Source of the DNA: an uncultured Corynebacterium sp.
GTDB taxonomy: Bacteria > Actinomycetota > Actinomycetes > Mycobacteriales > Mycobacteriaceae
Direction of reading: 5' to 3'
DNA length: 64,000 nucleotides
NCBI RefSeq assembly: GCF_947253065.1
Contig: NZ_CAMXWS010000001.1
Location: 1-64,000 of the forward strand
Numbering within the stretch: position 1 is the stretch's first letter; the number at the start of each line of letters is the position of its first letter. The notes below the pieces were generated by a model. The model saw nothing but the letters and a program-made list of their open reading frames with translations. It did no database searches and was not told the DNA's origin. Made by a program: the position numbers and the translations under genes. This document shows positions 24,846 through 33,084 of this stretch, in pieces.

Positions 24846-25802
24846 ATGGCCGGAGCACGCAAGGACAGCCCCGAGAAGCTCGCCGCTCTAGTGCGCGCAC
24901 TGAATCTCATTCCGTATGTTCACCAGCACCCGCATGCCACGCCGATGGAGATTGCCCGCGATTTAGGCCACAGTCCGGCAGAGGTGATGGAGGATCTGCG
25001 GCGCCTGCAGATGTCCGGGGTGGGCAATGGTCCAGGTGAGTTGATTGATTTGGCAGCAGAATGGACCGGCGTCACTGTCATCGATGATCAGGGGCTGAAC
25101 AGGCCGTTGCGTCTGACGCCGACCGAGGCGAACGCACTGTTGCTCACTTTGGAGTCTTTGGAGACTATGCCAGGGCTTGTGGATCAAAGCGCTGTGACGT
25201 CGGCCGCGCAGAAACTCCGCGAGGTTATGCGCACGGGCGTGCCGGACGCGGAACATCCGCAAACAACAGGCCCGGCTGAGGTGATATCGCAAGCATTGGC
25301 GCAGCGTCGGATGCTGGAGCTGACGTATTATTCAGCAACCTCGGACACGTTGCGTACCCGCAAGGTTTCCCCAGTCGGGCTATTCCACCGCGACGGAAAC
25401 ACGTATCTCTCGGCATTCGAGGACGGTGCTGCAAAGACCTTCCGCTTCGATCGCATCAATAAAGCAACGCTTCTCGACGCCCCGTCCACCCCCGCCGATC
25501 AGACCCCGTACGACGTTGATGATCCATTTGGGTTCCGACAAGCTAATGTCGCCAAACTGCGGGTTAAGAAGGACGCGACATGGTTGGCGGATTACTGGCA
25601 GATTGATATTGATGAGGCCAGCACACAGTCCAACGGCACCTCAGAAAGCGAATGGGTGACCGCGTCGATGCCGTATGGCTCCGATGATTGGCTGATCCGT
25701 TTCTGTCTCAGCCAAGCTGATCGTGTCCAGGTAGTTTCACCTTCGCACATCGCCGAGAAGATTGTCGCTCGCAGTAATGCGGCGCTTGGACGTTATGCTT
25801 AG
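24846..25802 (+). CDS. pafC: WYL-domain transcriptional regulator PafC
   Basis: A 318-residue partner of PafB with the same plan: HTH at about residues 10-70 ('TPMEIARDLGHSPAEVMEDLRRLQMSG'), then a WYL domain ('RMLELTYYSATSDTLRTRKVSPVGLFHRDGNTYLSAFE') and a C-terminal effector region. The ATG at 24846 begins 4 bp after the pafB stop and follows GGGGAG. Translational coupling would keep the two subunits balanced. Confidence 0.92.
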   Translation: MAGARKDSPEKLAALVRALNLIPYVHQHPHATPMEIARDLGHSPAEVMEDLRRLQMSGVGNGPGELIDLAAEWTGVTVIDDQGLNRPLRLTPTEANALLLTLESLETMPGLVDQSAVTSAAQKLREVMRTGVPDAEHPQTTGPAEVISQALAQRRMLELTYYSATSDTLRTRKVSPVGLFHRDGNTYLSAFEDGAAKTFRFDRINKATLLDAPSTPADQTPYDVDDPFGFRQANVAKLRVKKDATWLADYWQIDIDEASTQSNGTSESEWVTASMPYGSDDWLIRFCLSQADRVQVVSPSHIAEKIVARSNAALGRYA

Positions 25803-25863
25803 TGTTTAATTAATGCGCATCACGCTCAGTTGAGCGAGAACCTCTTCTTTGAAAGGAACTCCA

Positions 25864-26199
25864 ATGCCGAATCTTGGCCCAATGGAAATCCTCCTGATCG
25901 TCTTCGTTGTCCTGCTGCTCTTTGGCTCTGCCAAGCTGCCGGACCTGGCTCGTTCTGTCGGGCGGTCGGCACGCATCTTCAAGTCTGAGGTCAACGAGAT
26001 GCAGAAGGACGGCAAGAAGGGTGATTCTGCTGCCGCTGCGGCAGACGAGACTGCGCAGCAGAACGTCGCACCGCAGCGCGAGATCACCTCTGGCCAGCAG
26101 GGCGAGGGCACTGCATGGCAGAAGACGGCTGAGCAGAGCTTCTGGAACCAGCCGCAGAACCAGCAGAACCCACAGCCGGGTTCGAACCCGAACGCTTAA
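25864..26199 (+). CDS. tatA: Twin-arginine translocase subunit TatA
   Basis: 111 residues. A single N-terminal membrane helix ('MEILLIVFVVLLLFGSAKLP') leads into the amphipathic helix 'DLARSVGRSARIFKSEVNEM', then an unstructured Gln/Asn/Pro-rich tail. The F-G-S-x-K-L-P hinge is typical of TatA/E. It forms the protein-conducting part of the Tat system with TatC, 16 bp downstream. The RBS AAAGGAAC favours the ATG at 25864 over an upstream TTG. Confidence 0.95.
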   Translation: MPNLGPMEILLIVFVVLLLFGSAKLPDLARSVGRSARIFKSEVNEMQKDGKKGDSAAAAADETAQQNVAPQREITSGQQGEGTAWQKTAEQSFWNQPQNQQNPQPGSNPNA

Positions 26200-26215
26200 A
26201 CCCTGGCCCGCATAA

Positions 26216-27283
26216 GTGACTGTGGGACAAAACATCGAGGGACAACGCCCGAAGAGACAGGGTAAGTCGCGCCGGCGACGTGATCCGGAAGGAATTATGA
26301 GCCTGACGGAGCACCTCCAGGAGCTCCGTCGCCGCGTGATCATTTCCTTGCTGGCTGTCCTTGGCGGAACGATCCTTGGGTTCATTTGGTACCAGTGGGC
26401 ACCTGGTTCGGTCATGCCCCTGGGTGAAATCATTCGCCGGCCGTATTGTTCGCTGCCGGAAGAGCTGCGTGCGGATCTCACATCGGATGGTTCATGTCGC
26501 CTGATTGCGACAACACCGTTTGAAATGTTCATGCTCCGTTTGAAGGTCGGCTTCTTGGCAGGCTTGGTCTTCTCCTCACCGGTGTGGCTGTTGCAGATCT
26601 GGTCGTTCATTACCCCTGGTCTGCACAAGAATGAGCGACGTTGGACGCTGAGCTTTGTCACGTGCGCTGTGACGCTTTTCGTCGCTGGCGCGGTTCTGGC
26701 GTATTTCATCGTTGACCAGGGCCTCCACGTGCTGATGTCGATTGGTCGGGAGTACCAGATCGCGGCGCTTTCAGGTGGGCAGTACTACAGCTTCGTTCTC
26801 GCGCTCATCGTGATCTTTGGTGTCAGCTTCGAGGTCCCGCTCGTGATCATCATGCTGAATCTTGCTGGGCTTTTGCAGTATGAGCAGGTCAAGGACAAGC
26901 GCCGGATTATCATCGTGGTGCTGTTCATTTTCGCGGCGTTCATGACTCCGGGCCAGGACCCGTTCTCCATGGTCGTTCTCGCATTGTCGTTGACGCTTCT
27001 TGTGGAGCTGGCGTTCCAGTTCTGCCGTATCCACGACAAACGGCAAGCCAAGCGAGGCAACGAGTGGGCATCGCTTGACGACGATGAGGCGTCCGGCCCC
27101 ATCGCAGCCCCCACCCCTGTTGGCGCTGCATCAGGCATCGGCGCGACCGCTCCGATTCAAGATGCACCCACAGTGAGTGCACCAGGGCCGATTGGGGCAC
27201 CGCAGGAGCGAAATAGGGGAAACGGTGGGGCGTCGATAAGCGAACGCGCTGATATGCCGAACTTCTTCGACGACGTGCTCTAA
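26216..27283 (+). CDS. tatC: Twin-arginine translocase subunit TatC
   Basis: About 355 residues with six membrane segments. A basic N terminus precedes the family start 'MSLTEHLQELRRRVIIS'. The periplasmic and cytoplasmic signatures 'FEMFMLRLKVGFLAGLVFSSPVWLLQIWSFITPGLH' (from about residue 102) and 'GVSFEVPLVIIML' follow, with the conserved Glu. TatC binds the twin-Arg signal peptide. The long Pro/Ala-rich cytoplasmic tail (after about 275) is usual for actinobacteria. The start is uncertain: GTG at 26216 or 26222. An 11-mer copy lies in the tail. Confidence 0.94.
   Translation: MTVGQNIEGQRPKRQGKSRRRRDPEGIMSLTEHLQELRRRVIISLLAVLGGTILGFIWYQWAPGSVMPLGEIIRRPYCSLPEELRADLTSDGSCRLIATTPFEMFMLRLKVGFLAGLVFSSPVWLLQIWSFITPGLHKNERRWTLSFVTCAVTLFVAGAVLAYFIVDQGLHVLMSIGREYQIAALSGGQYYSFVLALIVIFGVSFEVPLVIIMLNLAGLLQYEQVKDKRRIIIVVLFIFAAFMTPGQDPFSMVVLALSLTLLVELAFQFCRIHDKRQAKRGNEWASLDDDEASGPIAAPTPVGAASGIGATAPIQDAPTVSAPGPIGAPQERNRGNGGASISERADMPNFFDDVL
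27231..27241 (-). repeat. Dispersed 11-mer, copy 8
   Basis: Inside the tatC tail, antisense, with the gene reading A-S-I-S, a frame not used by any other copy. Minus-strand flank CCCCA. Confidence 0.85.
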
Positions 27284-27305
27284 CACTTCAGTTAGGGTGG
27301 TGTGC

Positions 27306-30056
27306 ATGCACCTCGATGAGTTCCGCGCGAGCAAACCTTTTCCCCTCGATGATTTTCAGATCGAGGCGTGCGAAGCCGTCGAAGCCGATCGTGGCGTTCT
27401 TGTCTGTGCACCCACAGGGTCGGGTAAGACCGTGGTCGGCGAGTTTGCTGTATCGCTCGCGCTGTCACGTGGCACAAAGTGTTTCTACACCACCCCGATT
27501 AAGGCTTTAAGCAACCAGAAGTACCACGACCTGGTTGCAGAACATGGCGAGGATGCTGTCGGTCTGCTCACGGGCGATACGAGCATTAATGGCAATGCGG
27601 AGATCGTGGTGATGACCACCGAGGTCTTGCGCAACATGATCTATGCGGAATCGCCTGCACTTGATCGGCTTTCACACGTGGTCATGGATGAAATCCACTA
27701 TCTCGCTGACCGTGACCGCGGTGCGGTGTGGGAAGAGATCATCCTCAACCTGGCGGAATCTGCGCGCATCATTGGGCTTTCCGCAACTGTGTCGAATTCG
27801 GAAGAATTCGGTGAGTGGCTCGATGAGGTCCGTGGTGATACCGCCGTGATCGTGTCTGAAAAGCGCCCCGTTCCTTTGAATCAGTTCATGATGGTGCAGC
27901 GCAAGATTATGCCGCTGTTTGAGCCTGGTACCGACGAGGTGAACCGCGATCTTGAACGCGCCATTGAACGGATCGAAACCGGCGCAGATGAAGGCCGCCG
28001 CGACTTCGAGGAAGGCCGAGGCTTCAGGTCTCGTTCGCGCGGCGCGCACCGTAGTGGGGACCGTCGCCCGCAAGATCGTGTGCGCCCTGTTGGACGGCCG
28101 GAAGTCGTTGAAGCTCTCAAGGGACGCGACATGCTTCCCGCGATCGTGTTCATCTTTTCGCGTGCTGGTTGCGATGGCGCGCTTTTCCAATGCCTGCGCT
28201 CCCGCAAGGAATTGACCACGCACGAAGAAGCTGAACGCATCCGTCAGATCGCCGATGAGGGAGTGGAGGGCATCCCCGAAGAAGACCTCGAAGTGCTCAA
28301 TTTCCGCCAGCTGCGCACCGCGTGGTCTCGTGGTTTCGCTGCGCACCACGCAGGTATGCTGCCGGCATTCAAGCACATCGTGGAGCAGCTGTTCGTTGAA
28401 GGGCTTGTGCGCGTTGTCTTCGCCACGGAGACACTTGCGCTCGGCATTAATATGCCTGCACGCACGGTCGTGCTGGAGAAGATGGTCAAATTCAACGGCG
28501 ACGCCCATGTGGATCTCACTCCGGGGCAATACACACAGCTCACTGGGCGTGCTGGTCGCCGCGGGATCGACACGATTGGCAATGCCGTCGTGCAGTGGGC
28601 ACCCGCGATGGATCCGCGTCAGGTCGCAGGACTTGCCTCCACGCGTACGTATCCCCTGATCTCTCTATTCACTCCGGGTTACAACATGGCGATCAACATG
28701 TTGCAGATGAACGGCTTTGACGACTCCATCCGTCTGATTGAGAAGTCTTTCGCCCAGTTCCAGACTGACCGCAGTGTGGTTGGGGAAGTGCGCAAGATTG
28801 AACGCCAGAAGAATATCGTGGACAAACTCCGTGACGAACTCGATGCGGCGGTAGAGGAGCTCGGCTTCGGTGAGGCCGACGACGATATTGCTGGTCTGCT
28901 CGTTGACTACACGGGCCTGCGTCGCGACTTGGCTGATGAAGAGAAGAAAGCCAAGAAGAATTCAATCGACGAGCGGCACAAAGAGATCCAGAAGGTCCTC
29001 GGCCGGCTTCAGGTCGGTGAGGTGATCGCTTTGCCGTCGAAGCGCCGCCCAGAGCTCGCTGCCGTGGTGGCACCCGCTGGGCGTAAGGACGATCCGCGCC
29101 CGTGGATCACTACGGAGCGTGGATGGTCCGGCCGCATCGACGCCGCATCTTTCGGGAACGCTCCCGTCGTCGTCGGTCGGATCAAGGTCCCGCGCGATAT
29201 CACGCACAAACCACGCCGCCACACACGCAGGGTCGTGCAAGAACTCCACCGTGGTCATTTCAAGACGCCGAAGAATTTGAAGGAGAAAGCGAGGACGCGG
29301 ACGTCGAAAAGCGTGCTAAAGCTTCGCGATGCCATCCGTGCCCACCCCGTCCACTCCTGGCCTGCAGCTGACCGTGAGCGGCTGGCGCGGATCGGGGAAG
29401 ATTTGGTGCGGGAGGAACGCGCGCTCGATAAGGCGCAGGCAAGCGTGGACACCCAGACTGACACCCTCGGCCGCATGTTTGAGCGCATCATTGGGTTGCT
29501 CACGGAGATGGACTACGTCGAGCTTGTCGACGGCGAACCCACCGTCACCGACGAAGGTGAACGCCTCGCGCGGATCCATAATGTGTCGGACTTGCTGGTC
29601 GCGCAGTGTTTGAAGCGTGGCATTTGGGATGAGCTCGATCCTGCGGAACTCGCTGGCGTGGCGTCGATGTGCGTGTTCGAAAACCGCAAAGCGACGGGCG
29701 GTTATCCTGAGGCCGCTACGGATCGCATGGCTGATGCGATGAATGCGACGCAGCGCATCTACGGCGAGCTGGCCAGCGATGAGCAACGCCATCGCCTCCC
29801 ACCGACCAATATCCCGGATCCGGGCTTCGCACTGTCTCTTCACCAGTGGGCCGCTGGCGCGCCGTTGGGTTATGCGTTGGCTGCCGCCGCTGAATCTGGT
29901 GCAGAGCTCACCCCCGGTGATTTCGTGCGCTGGTGCCGCCAAGTCATTGATCTGCTCGAACAGATCGTGCAGACCGGCTACACCGACGAGATCAAGCACA
30001 ACGCTCGCCGCGCGGTTGAGGCGATCCGACGTGGCGTGGTGGCGATCGGAAACTAG
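27306..30056 (+). CDS. helY: DEAD/DEAH-box RNA helicase HelY (Ski2/Mtr4-like)
   Basis: A 916-residue superfamily 2 helicase. Motif I 'APTGSGKT' (about 36-42), motif II 'VVMDEIHYL' (DEVH-type), motif III 'GLSATVSN', motif VI 'QLTGRAGRRGID'. The C-terminal half ('DELDPAELAGVASMCVFENRK', 'GDFVRWCRQVIDLLEQI') is the Ski2-type helical-bundle/DSHCT region. A role in RNA processing or decay is inferred from the family. The gene is conserved next to tatC in actinobacteria. Its stop shares CTAG with the convergent protease gene. Confidence 0.93.
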   Translation: MHLDEFRASKPFPLDDFQIEACEAVEADRGVLVCAPTGSGKTVVGEFAVSLALSRGTKCFYTTPIKALSNQKYHDLVAEHGEDAVGLLTGDTSINGNAEIVVMTTEVLRNMIYAESPALDRLSHVVMDEIHYLADRDRGAVWEEIILNLAESARIIGLSATVSNSEEFGEWLDEVRGDTAVIVSEKRPVPLNQFMMVQRKIMPLFEPGTDEVNRDLERAIERIETGADEGRRDFEEGRGFRSRSRGAHRSGDRRPQDRVRPVGRPEVVEALKGRDMLPAIVFIFSRAGCDGALFQCLRSRKELTTHEEAERIRQIADEGVEGIPEEDLEVLNFRQLRTAWSRGFAAHHAGMLPAFKHIVEQLFVEGLVRVVFATETLALGINMPARTVVLEKMVKFNGDAHVDLTPGQYTQLTGRAGRRGIDTIGNAVVQWAPAMDPRQVAGLASTRTYPLISLFTPGYNMAINMLQMNGFDDSIRLIEKSFAQFQTDRSVVGEVRKIERQKNIVDKLRDELDAAVEELGFGEADDDIAGLLVDYTGLRRDLADEEKKAKKNSIDERHKEIQKVLGRLQVGEVIALPSKRRPELAAVVAPAGRKDDPRPWITTERGWSGRIDAASFGNAPVVVGRIKVPRDITHKPRRHTRRVVQELHRGHFKTPKNLKEKARTRTSKSVLKLRDAIRAHPVHSWPAADRERLARIGEDLVREERALDKAQASVDTQTDTLGRMFERIIGLLTEMDYVELVDGEPTVTDEGERLARIHNVSDLLVAQCLKRGIWDELDPAELAGVASMCVFENRKATGGYPEAATDRMADAMNATQRIYGELASDEQRHRLPPTNIPDPGFALSLHQWAAGAPLGYALAAAAESGAELTPGDFVRWCRQVIDLLEQIVQTGYTDEIKHNARRAVEAIRRGVVAIGN

Positions 30057-30616
30057 CGCGCCTGCAACTCTTCCACCAATGCTTGTGGCAGAAGGTTCAC
30101 CATCGCCAGGTGTGTGTTCCACCCAAACGGATCGACGATGAGCGACTGAATTCCGACGATTTTTCCGTCCGCCAGTACCGGTCCACCGGAATCGCCTTTT
30201 CGGGCCGGTCTGCGGTTGAACACGATTCCTGCTGGTCTGACAAGTGAACCGGTGCGCGAGATGGCGATGGGCAGAGGAATGATCAGGTGCCCATCACGTG
30301 CCTGGATTCTCCGTGCACGACCGCCGAAACCGAACGTCACTGTGGGCGTACCTGGCCTAGGGATCGCGCTTGCGAGTGAAGGAAATCGAGCATTTTTTAA
30401 GTGCTCAAATGGTCGGATCCGGACAATCGCGATGTCTGTTCCAGCGATGTGTTCGACGGCAGTGATCGTCCTGATCTGATTTCCAGCGCGCGCGGTGGCA
30501 TTGGCTGCATGGTCGCGAAAGAAGTGGTGGCAGGTCAATACCGTGTCCGGGGCGAGCAACGTACCGCTGCAATATGCGCCGCGAGCGGCGATGCGAACGA
30601 GCACGTCAGGAAACAT
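30053..30616 (-). CDS. Trypsin-like serine protease without signal peptide
   Basis: 187 residues. A chymotrypsin-fold catalytic triad is visible: His in 'VLTCHHF' (His31 aligns with the catalytic one), Asp in 'GTDIAIVRI' and Ser in 'RKGDSGGPV'. The usual Cys after the catalytic His is replaced, so the standard disulfide is missing. With the ATG at 30616 ('MFPDVLVRI') there is no signal peptide. The open frame extends upstream to 31033, but that overlaps the divergent peptidase gene and shows no export signal either. Substrate unknown. Confidence 0.8.
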   Translation of the reverse strand: MFPDVLVRIAARGAYCSGTLLAPDTVLTCHHFFRDHAANATARAGNQIRTITAVEHIAGTDIAIVRIRPFEHLKNARFPSLASAIPRPGTPTVTFGFGGRARRIQARDGHLIIPLPIAISRTGSLVRPAGIVFNRRPARKGDSGGPVLADGKIVGIQSLIVDPFGWNTHLAMVNLLPQALVEELQAR

Positions 30617-30646
30617 GCACCCGATGGTAGGCGGAGGCGTTCTACG

Positions 30647-31777
30647 ATGAATGGCATGACTGAACGAAACGGTTCTGCAGCCTTGCCCGTGACTTTCCCG
30701 CCGGCTATCTACCGCCAGCGACTGAGCCGTGTCCAGGCGCTTGTCCATGAGCGTGGGCTCGGTGGGGCGATTATCGGTACCGGGGCTGAACTGGCGTATC
30801 TGACCGGCTCGTGGACGTCGTCTCATGAACGGTTGACCGCGCTGGTCGTGCCACCAGCGGGGGACATCCGTCTTCTGGCTCCCACTACTGATGCCACAGC
30901 GCTTGGGCCTGTAGCTGAAGAAATCGGCATCCAACTGTCTACCTGGCGTGACGGCGAGAACCCATATGTACTCGCAGAAAAAGTCTGTGGCAGTGGCCGC
31001 ATCGCTGTTGGGTCCTCGTTGACCGCAGATCATGTTCTACGCCTGCAAGAAGTCGCTGGGGACGTAGTGCTCGCTACCGACGTTCTCGCGGAAGCATTCA
31101 TGGTCAAGGGGACAGAAGAGATTGAACAGCTCGCATTCGCTGCAGCGGCGATCGACCGTGTTCATGACCAGGTGCCTGATCTGCTTCAGGCTGGCCGAAC
31201 GGAACGTGAGGTCGCGGCAGACCTGGATGAATTGATTCTTCGCGAGCACTCTCGCACAGATTTCATCATCGTTGGTTCGGGACCACATGGGGCAGACCCG
31301 CACCATGACTTCTCTGACCGAGTGCTCGAGGAAGGCGTCCCGGTGGTGGTGGATATCGGTGGCACCGTCGGTGCGGGTTATCACTCGGATTGCACGCGCA
31401 CATTCGTCGTGGGCGGTAAAGAGAAAGCTTCAGCTGAGTTTTCGCGTGCTTATGACGAACTGCGCCGTGCACAGGCTGATGCTGTGGCGGCAGCCCGACC
31501 AGGAATGACGGCTGGAGACCTTGATGCGGTTGCACGCGGGCGGATCAATGAGGCAGGTTACGGTACCTATTTCACCCATCGTCTTGGGCACGGCATTGGG
31601 CTTGGGCTGCACGAAGAACCTTTCATCATTGCCCGCAGCGAGATGGTCCTTCAGCCCGGAATGGTCTTTTCTATCGAGCCGGGCATCTACATTCCTGGGA
31701 AGTGGGGCATGCGGATTGAGGACATCGTTGTTCTGGAGGATGGCGGCGCGCGGAGTTTGAACGCAACGCCGAAATAG
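30647..31777 (+). CDS. M24 family metallopeptidase (Xaa-Pro peptidase)
   Basis: A 376-residue 'pita-bread' peptidase that cleaves X-Pro bonds with two metals. The N-terminal creatinase-like domain spans about residues 20-150. The catalytic domain has the ligands in 'VVVDIGGTVGAGYHSDCTRTF' (two Asp), 'HRLGHGIGLGLHEEP' (His), 'FSIEPGIY' (Glu) and 'RIEDIVVLED' (Glu). It corresponds in place and type to mycobacterial pepE. The ATG at 30647 follows GGAGG; an ATG three codons later is possible. Cytosolic. Confidence 0.92.
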   Translation: MNGMTERNGSAALPVTFPPAIYRQRLSRVQALVHERGLGGAIIGTGAELAYLTGSWTSSHERLTALVVPPAGDIRLLAPTTDATALGPVAEEIGIQLSTWRDGENPYVLAEKVCGSGRIAVGSSLTADHVLRLQEVAGDVVLATDVLAEAFMVKGTEEIEQLAFAAAAIDRVHDQVPDLLQAGRTEREVAADLDELILREHSRTDFIIVGSGPHGADPHHDFSDRVLEEGVPVVVDIGGTVGAGYHSDCTRTFVVGGKEKASAEFSRAYDELRRAQADAVAAARPGMTAGDLDAVARGRINEAGYGTYFTHRLGHGIGLGLHEEPFIIARSEMVLQPGMVFSIEPGIYIPGKWGMRIEDIVVLEDGGARSLNATPK

Positions 31778-31802
31778 AGCTCGAAAGATAGAGTTAACCA
31801 GC

Positions 31803-32546
31803 ATGACTTCGAAAGACCACGACTCATCAACGGTTTTGCTGCTTGGCGGCACCAGTGACATTGGCGGGGAGATCGCTGAGCGGATCTGCAATGGCCATAA
31901 CGTGGTGCTCGCGGCACGGAATGTGGGGGCGCTGGGGGACGTCGAAAAGCGAATGCGTGACGCTGGTGCTTTGAGTGTCCGTGCGGTCAAATTCGATGCT
32001 GTGAACCTGGATTCACACCGCGAAGTGGTGGAAGAAGTCGCGAAATCAGGGCCGATCACCGCCGCGATCGTGGCTTTCGGGATCTTGGGCGACCAAGCGC
32101 GCGCGGAGCACGATGAGGCACATGCCGCGCAGATCGCCCTTGTCGATTACGCAGCACAAGTGAGCATGCTGACAGTGCTTGCCGACGTCATGGATTCCGG
32201 CCACATTTTCGCCTTCTCATCTATTGCTGGCTGGCGTGCCCGGCGAGCCAATTATGTCTACGGCTCCACCAAGGCAGGTCTGGATGCGTTCTGCCAAGGA
32301 CTCGCTGACCGGTTGCACGGTACTGATCTCTCGCTGATCACCGCGCGCCCGGGATTCGTGATCGGATCGATGACTGAAGGCATGAAGCCAGCCCCTCTTT
32401 CAGTCACCCCCGACCAGGTCGCCGATGCTGTCGTGGGAGCAATGGGGAAGGGGAGCCGCACCATTTGGATCCCACGCGCATTGCAGCTTCTCGCGTGGGT
32501 GATGCGCTGTGTTCCGCGCCCCATCTGGCGTCGCATGCCACGTTGA
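31803..32546 (+). CDS. SDR-family oxidoreductase, DprE2-like
   Basis: A 247-residue short-chain dehydrogenase. The NAD(P)-binding loop is 'LLGGTSDIGGEIA', the catalytic Ser is in 'FSSIAGWRAR' and the Tyr-Lys pair is 'YVYGSTKAGLD'. The general layout, including the C-terminal 'GSRTIWIPRALQ' segment, resembles decaprenylphosphoryl-2-keto-arabinose reductase (DprE2)-type proteins of Corynebacteriales. A role in cell-wall arabinan precursor synthesis is only a possibility, since no dprE1 is nearby. It starts 25 bp after the M24 peptidase. Confidence 0.85.
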   Translation: MTSKDHDSSTVLLLGGTSDIGGEIAERICNGHNVVLAARNVGALGDVEKRMRDAGALSVRAVKFDAVNLDSHREVVEEVAKSGPITAAIVAFGILGDQARAEHDEAHAAQIALVDYAAQVSMLTVLADVMDSGHIFAFSSIAGWRARRANYVYGSTKAGLDAFCQGLADRLHGTDLSLITARPGFVIGSMTEGMKPAPLSVTPDQVADAVVGAMGKGSRTIWIPRALQLLAWVMRCVPRPIWRRMPR

Positions 32547-32574
32547 GAGCTTTCGGGCAGGTAGTCTGTGCCTC

Positions 32575-33084
32575 ATGCCTCTACTCGCGTATTTCCTCAT
32601 TGAAGCCCTCGCGTTTTGGGGAGTGAGCCAGCTCATCGGCGTCGGTTGGGCCCTCGTCGGTATTTTCGCGCTCATGCTCATCGGCGGCCTGACGGCTTCG
32701 AGCGCGCTGCGTTCAGAGCTTGAACGTGCTTCTGCTGGCTCCGGCACCGTGGGACAGTTCGCCGGCGGTACAGCATTGGTGGCGGCAGGTTGGGCGCTGG
32801 CGATCCTTCCTGGCTATGTCACCTCGATTACCGGTTTGCTGCTTTTGATTCGACCTGTCCGCGAGCTGGTCCGGAAGTCCATGGCTAATTCGTTGCGCAA
32901 GCGGATCGAGGACTTCGGCGTACAGGTTTATGAAGCTTCACCAATGACACGCCGTAGCACCTCATATGGCTCTTTCGGCGATAGCAATACCGTGATCGAC
33001 GTCGAACCTGATCCGAGCGATGAGGATATTGAGAGCTGGTCGCAGCACGCACGCCCGGAGGATTTCGGGGATCCACAGAAATGA
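32575..33084 (+). CDS. FxsA family membrane protein
   Basis: 169 residues. The FxsA domain covers the first 110: two pairs of hydrophobic segments with 'LLAYFLIEALAFWGVSQLIG' start and 'LLLIRPVRELVRKSM' end. A polar, acidic tail follows ('DVEPDPSDEDIESW'). In E. coli FxsA overexpression relieves F-plasmid exclusion of phage T7; its normal role is unclear. It overlaps lnt by 4 bp (ATGA), so the two are co-translated. Confidence 0.88.
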   Translation: MPLLAYFLIEALAFWGVSQLIGVGWALVGIFALMLIGGLTASSALRSELERASAGSGTVGQFAGGTALVAAGWALAILPGYVTSITGLLLLIRPVRELVRKSMANSLRKRIEDFGVQVYEASPMTRRSTSYGSFGDSNTVIDVEPDPSDEDIESWSQHARPEDFGDPQK

